A stretch of 7,111 bases of DNA from Bacillota bacterium (GCA_021799325.1 JAJZAS010000076.1:1-7111), one strand, 5' to 3'; counted from the first letter of the stretch, positions 1-5,961 are shown. The notes: generated by a model not told the origin, from the letters alone. Translations and numbers: made by a program.

Positions 1-56
1 CGGCGGTCGAAACAGGACCACTAGCGTTTAATGCCTAAAAAGGCTCCTTAAGCTGA

Positions 57-182
57 AGTGTTAATACTGAACCCGTGAGAGACATGCAAAAAATTAAATC
101 CGGTTACCATCAGGTAAAGGGGTTGGCGTGGAGTGGACTTGGGGATGTCACTGCAGATAAATATGGAGAGCCAGCTCACTGA
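57..182 (+). pseudogene. possible remnant of a sulfite-oxidase-type molybdoenzyme C-terminus
   Basis: The frame running from 57 to the TGA at 180-182 encodes a stretch containing GYHQVKGLAWSGLG. This resembles the dimerisation-domain motif (G-Y-x-x-x-G-L-A-W-S-G-x-G) of sulfite oxidase and SoxC-like molybdopterin enzymes. Immediately upstream the same frame is stopped at 36-38 and 54-56, and the other two frames are also stopped between 22 and 31. After the motif, the expected 'VEVSxDGGxxW' strand is shortened to about DVTADKYGE before the stop. I therefore read it as a decayed fragment rather than a live gene. A 32-codon ORF from the ATG at 84 exists, but it has only a weak, badly spaced GAGAG upstream. 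The family assignment rests on one short motif recalled from memory, so confidence is low. The rest of 1-56 shows only a tiny hairpin (33-44) and no recognisable RNA gene. Confidence 0.33.
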
Positions 183-200
183 TTAGAGGGTTGGCTCTCT
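165..200 (-). terminator. hairpin terminator behind the spore protein gene
   Basis: GAGAGCCAGC (166-175) pairs with GTTGGCTCTC (190-199), ten pairs with one G-U, and a further T-G and C-G pair tighten the loop. The hairpin begins 14 bp past the stop of the minus-strand spore protein gene. Read on the minus strand it is followed by ATATTTATC, an interrupted T-rich run. Read on the plus strand the tail is TCTATGC, which is weaker. It most likely ends the spore protein transcript and may also block read-through from the left. Confidence 0.6.
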
Positions 201-213
201 CTATGCGGGTATG

Positions 214-426
214 TTATCTTCCGGCAAGCTGCTGTTCAGCGAGCGCGACAAGCTTACGTGTCATATGTCCTCCGATAGAACCTGTGTCTCTAGTGGTCAT
301 GACTCCCCAATAACCATCGGCTGGCGGTTGTATCCCAAGTTCCTGTGCCACCTCGTACTTTAACTGATCAAGCGCACGTATGGCATGTTGGACGACTGGG
401 GTATTGCTACGCTGGCCATAAGCCAT
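214..426 (-). CDS. alpha/beta-type small acid-soluble spore protein (SASP)
   Basis: This 70-residue protein coats and protects DNA in the dormant spore core, holding it in an A-like form that resists UV and hydrolytic damage. It is degraded at germination. The family signature is clear: LDQLKYEVAQELGI near residues 19-32, including the Y-E-V-A context recognised by the germination protease GPR. The second conserved block runs from TTRDTGSIGGHMTRKLVALAEQQL to the C-terminus. The length is typical. A 'GYWG' segment sits between the two blocks where classical Bacillus members have a short polar linker. The ATG at 424-426 has an ideal AAGGAGG (440-434 on the minus strand) seven bases upstream. 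A sigma-G-type promoter precedes it and a hairpin follows the stop, so it looks monocistronic. Which paralogue (SspA, SspB, SspC and so on) cannot be decided from sequence alone. Confidence 0.95.
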   Translation of the reverse strand: MAYGQRSNTPVVQHAIRALDQLKYEVAQELGIQPPADGYWGVMTTRDTGSIGGHMTRKLVALAEQQLAGR

Positions 427-456
427 GGAAATTCCTCCTTCACCAAAGTTTGATCG

Positions 457-485
457 TAGTATTTTACTGGGGCGAGAAATTATGC
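457..485 (-). promoter_or_regulatory. sigma-G-type forespore promoter for the SASP gene
   Basis: Read on the minus strand, GCATA (485-481) is followed after exactly 17 bases by AATACTA (463-457). The sigma-G consensus is roughly GHATR, 17-18 bases, CATNHTA, so only the first base of the -10 differs. The predicted start is near 450, just ahead of the ribosome binding site at 440-434. This gives the short leader usual for spore protein genes. Confidence 0.7.
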
Positions 486-574
486 GAATAGAGGCTTATG
501 GAGTCATAGGGTATCTGTTTCCAATGTTTGTCGCATGATAAACTAGAGCTAATACAAAGTAAGGAGGGGTAAAC

Positions 575-1891
575 TTGGCTGCCGATTCACAAAACGGTGT
601 GGTAGCAAATGAACATTGGACAAGCACAGACAGTTGGTCTTTTTGGTCGTTTGGACTTGGCATGTTGCTCGAGAACTATATCTTCAGCATGGCCAGTATC
701 GCAACGGGATGGGTTCCCATGCCAAAATACCTAGAGTCACTGCTTTTAGCTTGGTCACCCATCTGGTTGATCATCGGTATTGCGGTGGCGGGTCCCATGG
801 CTGACTTTATTGGGCGTAAGAATACCTTTTATACGACAATGGCCCTTTACGGAATTGGCGCCATCGGTATCGTTTTCAGCAATACGTACGTACTTATTCT
901 GCTGTTTTTAGCGATTTTATTGTTTGCCGCAGGCGGTGAGATGAACACCATCATGGCGGCATCTCATGAGATGATGCCACATAAGCATCGTAGTAAAACG
1001 ATGATGCTAGAACTGAATTTTATCAATTTGGGCGGCGTGATTCTCGGGATTGTGTCGCTATTTACTGCTTATCAGTACCATGGATTTCAACGTGGGATGA
1101 TTGGCATCACATTGCTCGTCGTGTTGGTGATCATGCTGATTGCGCGAAGAAAGACGCCAGAATCGATTCGCTGGCTCGAACGAAAGGGTATGAACGAGCG
1201 GGCTCAGACGGAAATTGAGAAGTACTACGGACAGGAAGAGTATGAGGCGCGTCGATTGGCTGCAAAGCTGGCCACAGAACAAAGCAAAAGCACCGGACAG
1301 GGGCGAAAAGTGGGCATTCCGTTAAAACTTTTCGTAACGATCACTACGGCTTTTGCAGGTTCGGCTGGATTTGGGCTGATGACCTACGTGCTTGGACCGC
1401 ATTATTTTCCCAACCTCAATGCCGCGATCATTCTGGTGGCGACAGGGACGGGATTTATCTCCGGGTTTTTTGGATTTTGGGCAGATCGTTGGAGCAGAAA
1501 GTCCCTGCTAATGGTTGGCTATGGGGGCACTTTTGTGATTACCCTCATCATTTGGCTTACCACTGGTGGGTGGACCAAAAATCTCGCATTATTCTGGATC
1601 CTGTTGGTGCTCTTGAATTTGTTCGTGAATATTGGGTACTTGACTGAGGATACGCTAAAAGGCGAGATATGGCCCACGAAAACTCGGGGAACGTATACCG
1701 CACTTGTGCGCTTTGTCAGCATTGGCTTGTATATTGCCACCATTTATATCACGCAGAATTTTGGATTGAACGCCTACACCTTGTTCAATTCCATCGTTTG
1801 GGCGATTGGGTTGGCTGGTGCGGTCGCTTGGTACATTGCCGGAACGGAGACTGGTAAAGGTACCAGCCTAGATGTGGCTTCGGGGGAATAA
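575..1891 (+). CDS. MFS transporter of the metabolite/sugar-porter-like type
   Basis: This is a 438-residue, probably 12-helix inner-membrane secondary transporter, likely driven by the proton gradient. The cytoplasmic motif A after TM2 is GPMADFIGRKNTF (73-85) and its second-half echo is FWADRWSRKS (301-310). TM4 carries GGEMNTIMAASHEMMPHKHRS (120-140), matching the GGE...E..P...R pattern. PESIRWLERKG (195-205) follows TM6, and EIWPTKTRGT (364-373) matches the E-x-x-P-T-x-x-R-G signature. The last two features point to the sugar porter, organic-ion or metabolite:H+ symporter branch rather than drug exporters. The substrate cannot be told. The TTG start at 575 is chosen because AAGGAGGGG (561-569) lies directly upstream; a longer frame is not available. 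It is transcribed away from the spore protein gene. No convincing sigma-A promoter was found in 486-560. A strong terminator follows, so it appears to be a single-gene unit. Confidence 0.9.
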   Translation: MAADSQNGVVANEHWTSTDSWSFWSFGLGMLLENYIFSMASIATGWVPMPKYLESLLLAWSPIWLIIGIAVAGPMADFIGRKNTFYTTMALYGIGAIGIVFSNTYVLILLFLAILLFAAGGEMNTIMAASHEMMPHKHRSKTMMLELNFINLGGVILGIVSLFTAYQYHGFQRGMIGITLLVVLVIMLIARRKTPESIRWLERKGMNERAQTEIEKYYGQEEYEARRLAAKLATEQSKSTGQGRKVGIPLKLFVTITTAFAGSAGFGLMTYVLGPHYFPNLNAAIILVATGTGFISGFFGFWADRWSRKSLLMVGYGGTFVITLIIWLTTGGWTKNLALFWILLVLLNLFVNIGYLTEDTLKGEIWPTKTRGTYTALVRFVSIGLYIATIYITQNFGLNAYTLFNSIVWAIGLAGAVAWYIAGTETGKGTSLDVASGE

Positions 1892-1896
1892 TCAAC

Positions 1897-1972
1897 AAAA
1901 AAACCTGCCAGTGATGCACTGATGCTGCACCTTTATGGTGGTTAAGAATCAGTAACACTGGCAGGCTTTTTT
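1897..1972. terminator. bidirectional intrinsic terminator between convergent genes
   Basis: CCTGCCAGTG (1904-1913) pairs perfectly with CACTGGCAGG (1956-1965), flanked by seven A residues on the left and six T residues on the right, so it can work in both directions. The large loop is itself structured: ACTGAT (1918-1923) pairs with ATCAGT (1948-1953), and CACC (1928-1931) pairs with GGTG (1937-1940) around a five-base loop. The whole forms a long rod with small bulges. It sits between the MFS stop (1891) and the thioesterase stop (1994) and serves both. Confidence 0.92.
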
Positions 1973-1993
1973 CAAAGGTACTAAAATGTCCTC

Positions 1994-2410
1994 CTAGCGA
2001 TAGACGCCCATCTCTTCTTGCTGTTTATCGCTCAAAATCATCATTTTTGCATGTGAATGCGCTTTTACATGCCCCTGCTCATTGTAAATTTTAGCATTTA
2101 CTTCGATGATTTTTCGATTTTCCTTGATTGCGGTGCCCCTCAATGTTATGCGTTCGCCAGTTCGAATAGGTTCTACAAAAGATACTGTTAATTCAGCAGT
2201 GACAGCAACAAGTCCCTTAAAATAGGGCACATATGCAGAAACCTCGTCCAGAAGGGTGGCTGTGATGCCACCATGTTGAATGCCTGTCCATCCCACGAAG
2301 TTGTCTTGGCATAAATACTCTGCGACGACTTCCTCCCCTTCAGTATAAAAGTGTAGCTTAAGTCCAATGGGGTTTTCTTCTCCACAAGCAAAGCAATGTG
2401 ACGAGCCCAC
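1994..2410 (-). CDS. PaaI-like hotdog-fold acyl-CoA thioesterase
   Basis: This protein of 138 residues has the hotdog fold and probably hydrolyses an acyl-CoA thioester in the cytosol. HCFACGEENPIGLKLHF opens the domain (residues 5-21). This Cys-x-x-Cys-Gly...Asn-Pro-x-Gly-Leu block is common in a PaaI/YigI-type subfamily. The catalytic helix follows as HGGITATLLDE (46-56), with Asp55 as the likely nucleophile or base. The later strands AVTAELTVSFVEPIRTGERI and GHVKAHSHAKMMI fit the fold. The open frame extends to an ATG at 2443, but that has no ribosome binding site. Inside it GGAGGTG (2422-2416) stands six bases before the GTG at 2410-2408, so the GTG is preferred. The gene converges on the transporter and is divergent from the cyclase. 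The acyl substrate is unknown, and no pathway genes adjoin it. Confidence 0.85.
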   Translation of the reverse strand: MGSSHCFACGEENPIGLKLHFYTEGEEVVAEYLCQDNFVGWTGIQHGGITATLLDEVSAYVPYFKGLVAVTAELTVSFVEPIRTGERITLRGTAIKENRKIIEVNAKIYNEQGHVKAHSHAKMMILSDKQQEEMGVYR

Positions 2411-2447
2411 AGAAACACCTCCGTTAACGATTCTATTTTTCATACTT

Positions 2448-2478
2448 AATATTTCGCATATCGAAAATAATTCGTCAA
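2448..2478 (-). promoter_or_regulatory. weak candidate sigma-A promoter for the thioesterase
   Basis: On the minus strand TTGACG (2478-2473) matches five of six -35 bases, but the best -10 is AATATT (2453-2448), four of six, with a long 19-base spacer. The spacer contains the palindrome at 2452-2466. A promoter this far from ideal would need an activator or be weak. Confidence 0.3.
2452..2466. promoter_or_regulatory. palindromic operator candidate TTTCG-N5-CGAAA
   Basis: This is a 15-bp element with perfect 5-bp arms around CATAT. It lies 41 bp upstream of the thioesterase GTG and inside the putative spacer/-10 region. A dimeric repressor bound here would block that promoter. The adjacent CGAAAATAATTCG (2462-2474) is a second, overlapping inverted repeat (CGAA/TTCG). 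Confidence 0.35.
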
Positions 2479-2534
2479 GCCATTTGTGATGTAGATCATT
2501 TTATGATTTTTTAAGGATTATCAAAAATAATTCT
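2459..2534. repeat. pair of 16-bp direct repeats spaced 60 bp in the divergent intergenic region
   Basis: TATCGAAAATAATTCG (2459-2474) and TATCAAAAATAATTCT (2519-2534) match at 14 of 16 positions and start exactly 60 bp apart, close to a whole number of helical turns. TTCTATTTTT also occurs twice, at 2431-2440 and 2532-2541. The copies flank the FNR/CRP-like site. The base composition is very AT-rich, so part of the similarity could be chance. Confidence 0.5.
2485..2500. promoter_or_regulatory. FNR/CRP-family-like binding site
   Basis: The sequence is TGTGA, six bases, TCATT, with a perfect TGAT-N4-ATCA core at 2487-2498. CRP/FNR-family regulators of Bacillota (Fnr, ArcR) recognise TGTGA-N6-TCACA-like sites, so the left half is complete and the right half matches three of five. 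It sits between the divergent thioesterase and cyclase promoters, and could control either one. Confidence 0.4.
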
Positions 2535-2541
2535 ATTTTTT

Positions 2542-2571
2542 TTGGTCTTGTTTTGTAATAATAGTTTTAAT
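2542..2571 (+). promoter_or_regulatory. candidate sigma-A promoter for the diguanylate cyclase
   Basis: TTGGTC (2542-2547) is followed after 18 bases by TTTAAT (2566-2571), three of six and five of six matches. TAATAAT (2556-2562) is an alternative -10 without a good -35. Transcription would begin near 2578, about ten bases before GGAGGG at 2590-2595. Confidence 0.3.
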
Positions 2572-2603
2572 CATTTTGTTGGCGTTGCTGGAGGGTGTGC
2601 TTC

Positions 2604-3842
2604 TTGACAAAAGAATTCGAAAGCAGGACCACGATGTTGTTTGCACGACATCCTGAGCCTATTGTGTATGTGGACGAGAAAGGGAATTTAATAGAAGTTA
2701 ATGAAGCTTTTACGAATCACTATTTGAAAAATTACATGGAATTTAGGAGTATGAAGATTCAAGAGATGTTCCCGTGGGACGAGTGGAACTCCGTGTTTAC
2801 TAGCGGGGACAAGTCATCTGTTTATGAATGGATCAAGCAGGAGCCAGATAAGGGCAAGTTGGCTTTAAAGTTCACTGTCATTCCGAGTGGGGAAGTATCC
2901 TCAGAAAATACATACTTTGTCATCATTGCCGATGTAACAGGTCTAAAACAACTAGAGCAGGAATTTCAACATATTAGTGCCACTTTACAAATGATTGAAT
3001 CCAATTCGTCTGATTTGATCACCGTTCTCGATAGCAATGGAATCGTTAAATATGCCTCCGCATCGTATTCCAAAATTTTTGGACGGTCGCACACGGAAAT
3101 CTTGAATCATCATGCATTTGAGTTTGTGCATCCTGATGATATTCCCTATTTGCGGGATAGATTGAAGGAATCTTTTGCAGGTTATATTTATTGGCTGCCG
3201 ATTGAATTTCGTTATTTACACCAAGACGGTCACTGGGTATATACAGATGTGAGGGCGACCCCGATTGAAACAAAGGATGGAATCAGTCAAATTACTCTTT
3301 TTGCCCGCGATATCAGTCACCGTAAAAAATTGGATCACTTGATTCAGCACATGGCGTATCACGACTCGTTGACGGGATTGCCTAATCGATTGTTTTTGCG
3401 GGAACGGTTAGGACAAATGTTGGAGAGAAAAGAGGAGACTAACTCGATCAGTGTGTTATTTATTGATTTGGATGGTTTCAAAAATGTAAATGATACGCTG
3501 GGGCACTCGAGCGGGGATCTGCTATTGAAGGAAATGGGCAATAGATTAAATCAGTTGTTGCCGTCCAACGGGTTTCTTGCACGGATGGGTGGCGATGAAT
3601 TTATTATTTTACTTGATTTATCAAAAAACTTACAAGAAACGCAAAACTTCGCGGAAAGAGTACTGGAATTGTTCGCATCACCATTTTTCATTGAAGAGAC
3701 AGAGGTTTATCTGACGGCGAGTATCGGAATCAGCATGTATCCTCAAAATGGGGATTCCGTAGAGGAATTGATTCGTACCTCGGACATTGCATTATACAAA
3801 GCAAAAAACGCAGGCAAAAACAGGTATGTACCTTTTGAATGA
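2604..3842 (+). CDS. PAS-PAS-GGDEF diguanylate cyclase
   Basis: This soluble 412-residue protein is predicted to make cyclic di-GMP from two GTP in response to a signal sensed by its PAS domains. Numbered from the TTG start, PAS1 spans about 7-112, with a short helical linker after it. PAS2 with its PAC strand (HWVYTDVRATPI) spans about 128-238, and the GGDEF domain about 248-410. Catalytic features are intact: GGDEF at 329-333, the metal-binding DLDGFK (288-293) and N-D-T-L-G-H-S-S-G-D (296-305). The inhibitory RxxD site six residues ahead of GGDEF is replaced by PSNG (320-323), so classical product inhibition should be absent. No transmembrane segment or EAL domain is present. The frame extends to a GTG at 2595, but that codon overlaps GGAGGG (2590-2595). 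The TTG at 2604 lies eight bases after it and is preferred. A channel-like membrane protein gene follows 43 bp downstream. Confidence 0.92.
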   Translation: MTKEFESRTTMLFARHPEPIVYVDEKGNLIEVNEAFTNHYLKNYMEFRSMKIQEMFPWDEWNSVFTSGDKSSVYEWIKQEPDKGKLALKFTVIPSGEVSSENTYFVIIADVTGLKQLEQEFQHISATLQMIESNSSDLITVLDSNGIVKYASASYSKIFGRSHTEILNHHAFEFVHPDDIPYLRDRLKESFAGYIYWLPIEFRYLHQDGHWVYTDVRATPIETKDGISQITLFARDISHRKKLDHLIQHMAYHDSLTGLPNRLFLRERLGQMLERKEETNSISVLFIDLDGFKNVNDTLGHSSGDLLLKEMGNRLNQLLPSNGFLARMGGDEFIILLDLSKNLQETQNFAERVLELFASPFFIEETEVYLTASIGISMYPQNGDSVEELIRTSDIALYKAKNAGKNRYVPFE

Positions 3843-3885
3843 AAACTTTTGAGGCTAAAGCTGATGGATAAGAGGTGAGCATCAC

Positions 3886-4527
3886 TTGCGGGTCAGGCAA
3901 AACCAAAACAGAATCAAATTATCCAGGTGGCCATTTTTGGTGGCGGTCATCATGATCGGAATTATGATGAGTGTGCTATCAGAGAATATCACGCTTGGCC
4001 CGAGTTGGTCCACTCTTGTCGTGGTGATGGTGTTCATTATCCCTTTACTTGTGGCAGTGATGGTGGAGCATCATCAATGGATAAGAAGGGTATCGCTCAC
4101 CATTATTTTTTTACTGACAGTGGCCTTGATGACTAGTGTTATTTTTCTGGTGATCTCGTTGTTTACACATGGAACTGGTGCTAGGGTGTTATTTGAAGAT
4201 GCCCTGATTTTATGGTCGACCAATGTCATTGTCTTCGCTACATGGTATTGGGAGATGGATCAGGGAGGGCCGATTCGTCGGCATTTGAATCCTACCCAGC
4301 CAACGGACTTGTTATTTCCCCAGATGACGTTGTTAGAGGGGAAATGGAAAGAATGGAAGCCCACCTTCGTGGATTATTTGTTTTTGGCCTTTAATACCAG
4401 CACTGCGTTTAGCCCCACTGATACTCTCGTCTTATCCAGAAGGTTAAAGATCCTGATGATGACCCAATCCTCGATTTCGCTGGTGATTGTTGCGGTTTTA
4501 GCGGCACGCGCCATCAATATTGCATAA
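3886..4527 (+). CDS. small multi-pass membrane protein with an ion-channel-like C-terminus
   Basis: I do not recognise this 213-residue protein with certainty. Hydrophobic segments lie at about 15-32, 42-60, 70-93, 104-122, 162-176 and 188-210, with a polar stretch (123-160) between the fourth and fifth. The motif TWYWEMDQGGP (119-129) ends TM4. The C-terminal part, from DYLFLAFNTSTAFSPTDT through LVLSRRLKILMMTQSSISL to ARAINI, has the layout of a two-helix potassium-channel pore module: outer helix, pore loop, then a 'plxxxxR-xLxxxexxxgl' inner helix. TSTAFSPTD occupies the place of TTVGYGD. DUF1345-type membrane proteins show a similar ending. The TTG start at 3886 follows AGAGGTGAG (3871-3879) at suitable spacing. 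It lies 43 bp behind the cyclase with no terminator between, so the two are probably cotranscribed. A transport or signal-response role is inference. Confidence 0.75.
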   Translation: MRVRQNQNRIKLSRWPFLVAVIMIGIMMSVLSENITLGPSWSTLVVVMVFIIPLLVAVMVEHHQWIRRVSLTIIFLLTVALMTSVIFLVISLFTHGTGARVLFEDALILWSTNVIVFATWYWEMDQGGPIRRHLNPTQPTDLLFPQMTLLEGKWKEWKPTFVDYLFLAFNTSTAFSPTDTLVLSRRLKILMMTQSSISLVIVAVLAARAINIA

Positions 4528-4537
4528 GCCAATTATA

Positions 4538-4546
4538 TGGTAGAAT
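4538..4546 (+). promoter_or_regulatory. extended -10 promoter candidate for the second MFS gene
   Basis: TGGTAGAAT is a TG-N extended -10 with five of six TATAAT matches, beginning 11 bp after the membrane protein stop. No good -35 is placed at 17 bases upstream (TATTGC at 4518-4523), but extended -10 promoters tolerate this. The predicted start is near 4553. Confidence 0.4.
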
Positions 4547-4590
4547 ATCATAATGAATATTTCTGTTCTCGAAAGAATGTGAATGATATT
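4544..4590 (+). promoter_or_regulatory. inverted repeat covering the MFS start codon, with a 9-codon leader ORF inside
   Basis: AATATCAT (4544-4551) is perfectly complementary to ATGATATT (4583-4590), whose first three bases are the MFS start codon. Between them an ATG at 4553 opens a nine-codon frame whose TGA (4580-4582) abuts that start codon. A transcript reading through from upstream could fold and hide the start, whereas one beginning near 4553 could not. The eight pairs are mostly A-T, and the leader ORF lacks a ribosome binding site, so the effect may be small. Confidence 0.3.
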
Positions 4591-5890
4591 GTCTAACTGG
4601 TCGACTATTCGTTCGATGCATCCCATTACGAAACGACTTCTCCTCATTCGCGGTCTTCGCAGTATCGGTCAAGGGGCAATGGTCGTCGATCTCACGCTGT
4701 ACTTAAAAGATCTTCATTGGTCAGGGGCTGGAATAGGTGGAGTCACGACTGCGGCTGGATTGGTCGGGGCTGCGCTGATCCTACTTGTGGGCGTGCTCAG
4801 TGATCGCTTGGGCAGACGGCCATTTTTGTTGATATACGAAACGTTAACTTTGATTTCTGCACTTCTCGCGAGTATCACTTCTTTTGCGCTGATCCTCATT
4901 CTAGGGATTGTCATTGCAGGATTTGGCCGCGGCCAAAGCGGTGCTGCGGGACCATTTGGACCTGCGGAGCAAGCTTGGCTTGCAAGGCATGTAAAACAAA
5001 AGGATAGAGGATTTGTTTTCAGCCTGAATAACGCCACAGGATTCGTGGGGATGGCGGTAGGAGCCGTGGTCGGTGGAGTACCAGGGCTCATCCACCATGT
5101 TCCTCCTATTGTGGCGTATCGGCCCGTGTTCATTATGGTGGGAATTATTTCGCTTCTTTGCATGTTCATTCTGCTTTCCATGAAGGAAGAGGCGGGTGAA
5201 GTGGATAGGGCAAGTGCTACCGCGAATTTGCAAGAAGCGGTAGGGGGTGAGAATATCCCCCCTGCAGACAATGAGATGCAAATCAGAAAACAGGAGAATC
5301 GCTCCATATTAAAGCTAGCGCTTGTGAATACGCTAAATGGGCTTGCAGTGGGATTGACTGGCCCGATGATGGCCTATTGGTTCAGCCTTCGCTATGGGGT
5401 TAGCACCTCTGCCATTGGAATGACGTTATCCATAGGGTTCCTGATGACGGGGATCTCCTCGCTGTTGATTGGCGTGCTTGCGCAACGGGTCGGGATGGTA
5501 CGGTCAGTGACATGGATGCGGGTCATTGGCTCCATCATGATGCTGGCGCTTCCTTGGATGCCTAATTTTGCAGTGGCCTCTGTGATATTTGTCATTCGTG
5601 GTGCGATTAATCGGGGCACACAGGGGAGCAGGACAGCGCTCAGCGCCAGCTTGACACGTGATAAGCGGAGAGGGTTTGCCTCTAGCATCAATGCGCTGTC
5701 GATGAGGCTTCCTTCCTCGATTGGACCGACTGTATCCGGGTTTTTATTTGATGCTGGGGATCTGTCGCTGCCGCTAATCCTTACGGCTGGATTGCAGCTC
5801 GCCAATGCGGCGATTTATCAGTGGATTTTTGGTTCCTATGATGAGCGGGAAACGCCAAAGTCTAAAAAGCCTAAATCTGCTACTTTATAA
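4583..5890 (+). CDS. MFS transporter, drug-exporter-like
   Basis: This 435-residue inner-membrane transporter is probably 12-helix. Motif A, GVLSDRLGRRPFL (70-82), follows TM2. TM4 carries GFGRGQSGAAGPFGPAEQA (113-131), resembling motif B with Arg116 as the usual proton-coupling position. A hydrophilic central loop lies at about 200-240 and a lysine-rich tail at 420-435. A second-half loop RDKRRGFASSINALSMRL (359-376) mirrors the R-G-F-x-x-S-x-N-N region at 142-150 (RGFVFSLNN), showing the ancestral duplication. The pattern suggests efflux of small molecules, but the substrate is unknown. The ATG at 4583 has only a weak GAAAGA upstream (4571-4576), unlike its neighbours. The alternative Met12 has no better site, so translation may be modest or coupled to a leader ORF. 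The gene is 55 bp behind the membrane protein gene but may have its own promoter. Confidence 0.88.
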   Translation: MILSNWSTIRSMHPITKRLLLIRGLRSIGQGAMVVDLTLYLKDLHWSGAGIGGVTTAAGLVGAALILLVGVLSDRLGRRPFLLIYETLTLISALLASITSFALILILGIVIAGFGRGQSGAAGPFGPAEQAWLARHVKQKDRGFVFSLNNATGFVGMAVGAVVGGVPGLIHHVPPIVAYRPVFIMVGIISLLCMFILLSMKEEAGEVDRASATANLQEAVGGENIPPADNEMQIRKQENRSILKLALVNTLNGLAVGLTGPMMAYWFSLRYGVSTSAIGMTLSIGFLMTGISSLLIGVLAQRVGMVRSVTWMRVIGSIMMLALPWMPNFAVASVIFVIRGAINRGTQGSRTALSASLTRDKRRGFASSINALSMRLPSSIGPTVSGFLFDAGDLSLPLILTAGLQLANAAIYQWIFGSYDERETPKSKKPKSATL

Positions 5891-5946
5891 ACAGGTTATC
5901 CACTGTTTTCAGCAGGTTATCCCCAACAATTGTGGATAACCTGTTT
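5889..5946. repeat. DnaA-box cluster in a 15-bp perfect inverted repeat (possible terminator)
   Basis: AAACAGGTTATCCAC (5889-5903) and GTGGATAACCTGTTT (5932-5946) are exact reverse complements. A third copy of the core, CAGGTTATCC at 5913-5922, repeats the first (5892-5901) at exactly 21 bp. The three contain DnaA-box sequences: TTATCCACT (5896-5904, 8 of 9), TTATCCCCA (5917-5925, 8 of 9) and TGTGGATAA (5931-5939, the exact consensus TTATCCACA on the minus strand). In RNA the third copy can pair either with the first (15 bp, 28-base loop) or with the second (10 bp, 11-base loop). Only TTTGG follows, so as an intrinsic terminator it is mediocre. The repeat starts in the MFS stop codon. Confidence 0.7.
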
Positions 5947-5961
5947 GGTACAGGGATGATT

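Noticed and set aside
1..213. Possible structured RNA or riboswitch at the left edge (hairpins at 33-44 and 104-117)
   Set aside because: The stems are only 4-5 bp and no conserved core of tmRNA, SRP RNA, RNase P RNA, T-box or a known riboswitch could be recognised.
486..560. Sigma-A promoter for the first MFS gene (TTGTCG at 528 with TAATAC at 550)
   Set aside because: The -10 matches only three of six bases and the spacer is 16, too weak to list as a feature.
4714..5307. 197-codon minus-strand frame within the second MFS gene
   Set aside because: It lies wholly opposite a clear transporter gene, has low-complexity Pro/Thr/Ala composition and no ribosome binding site.
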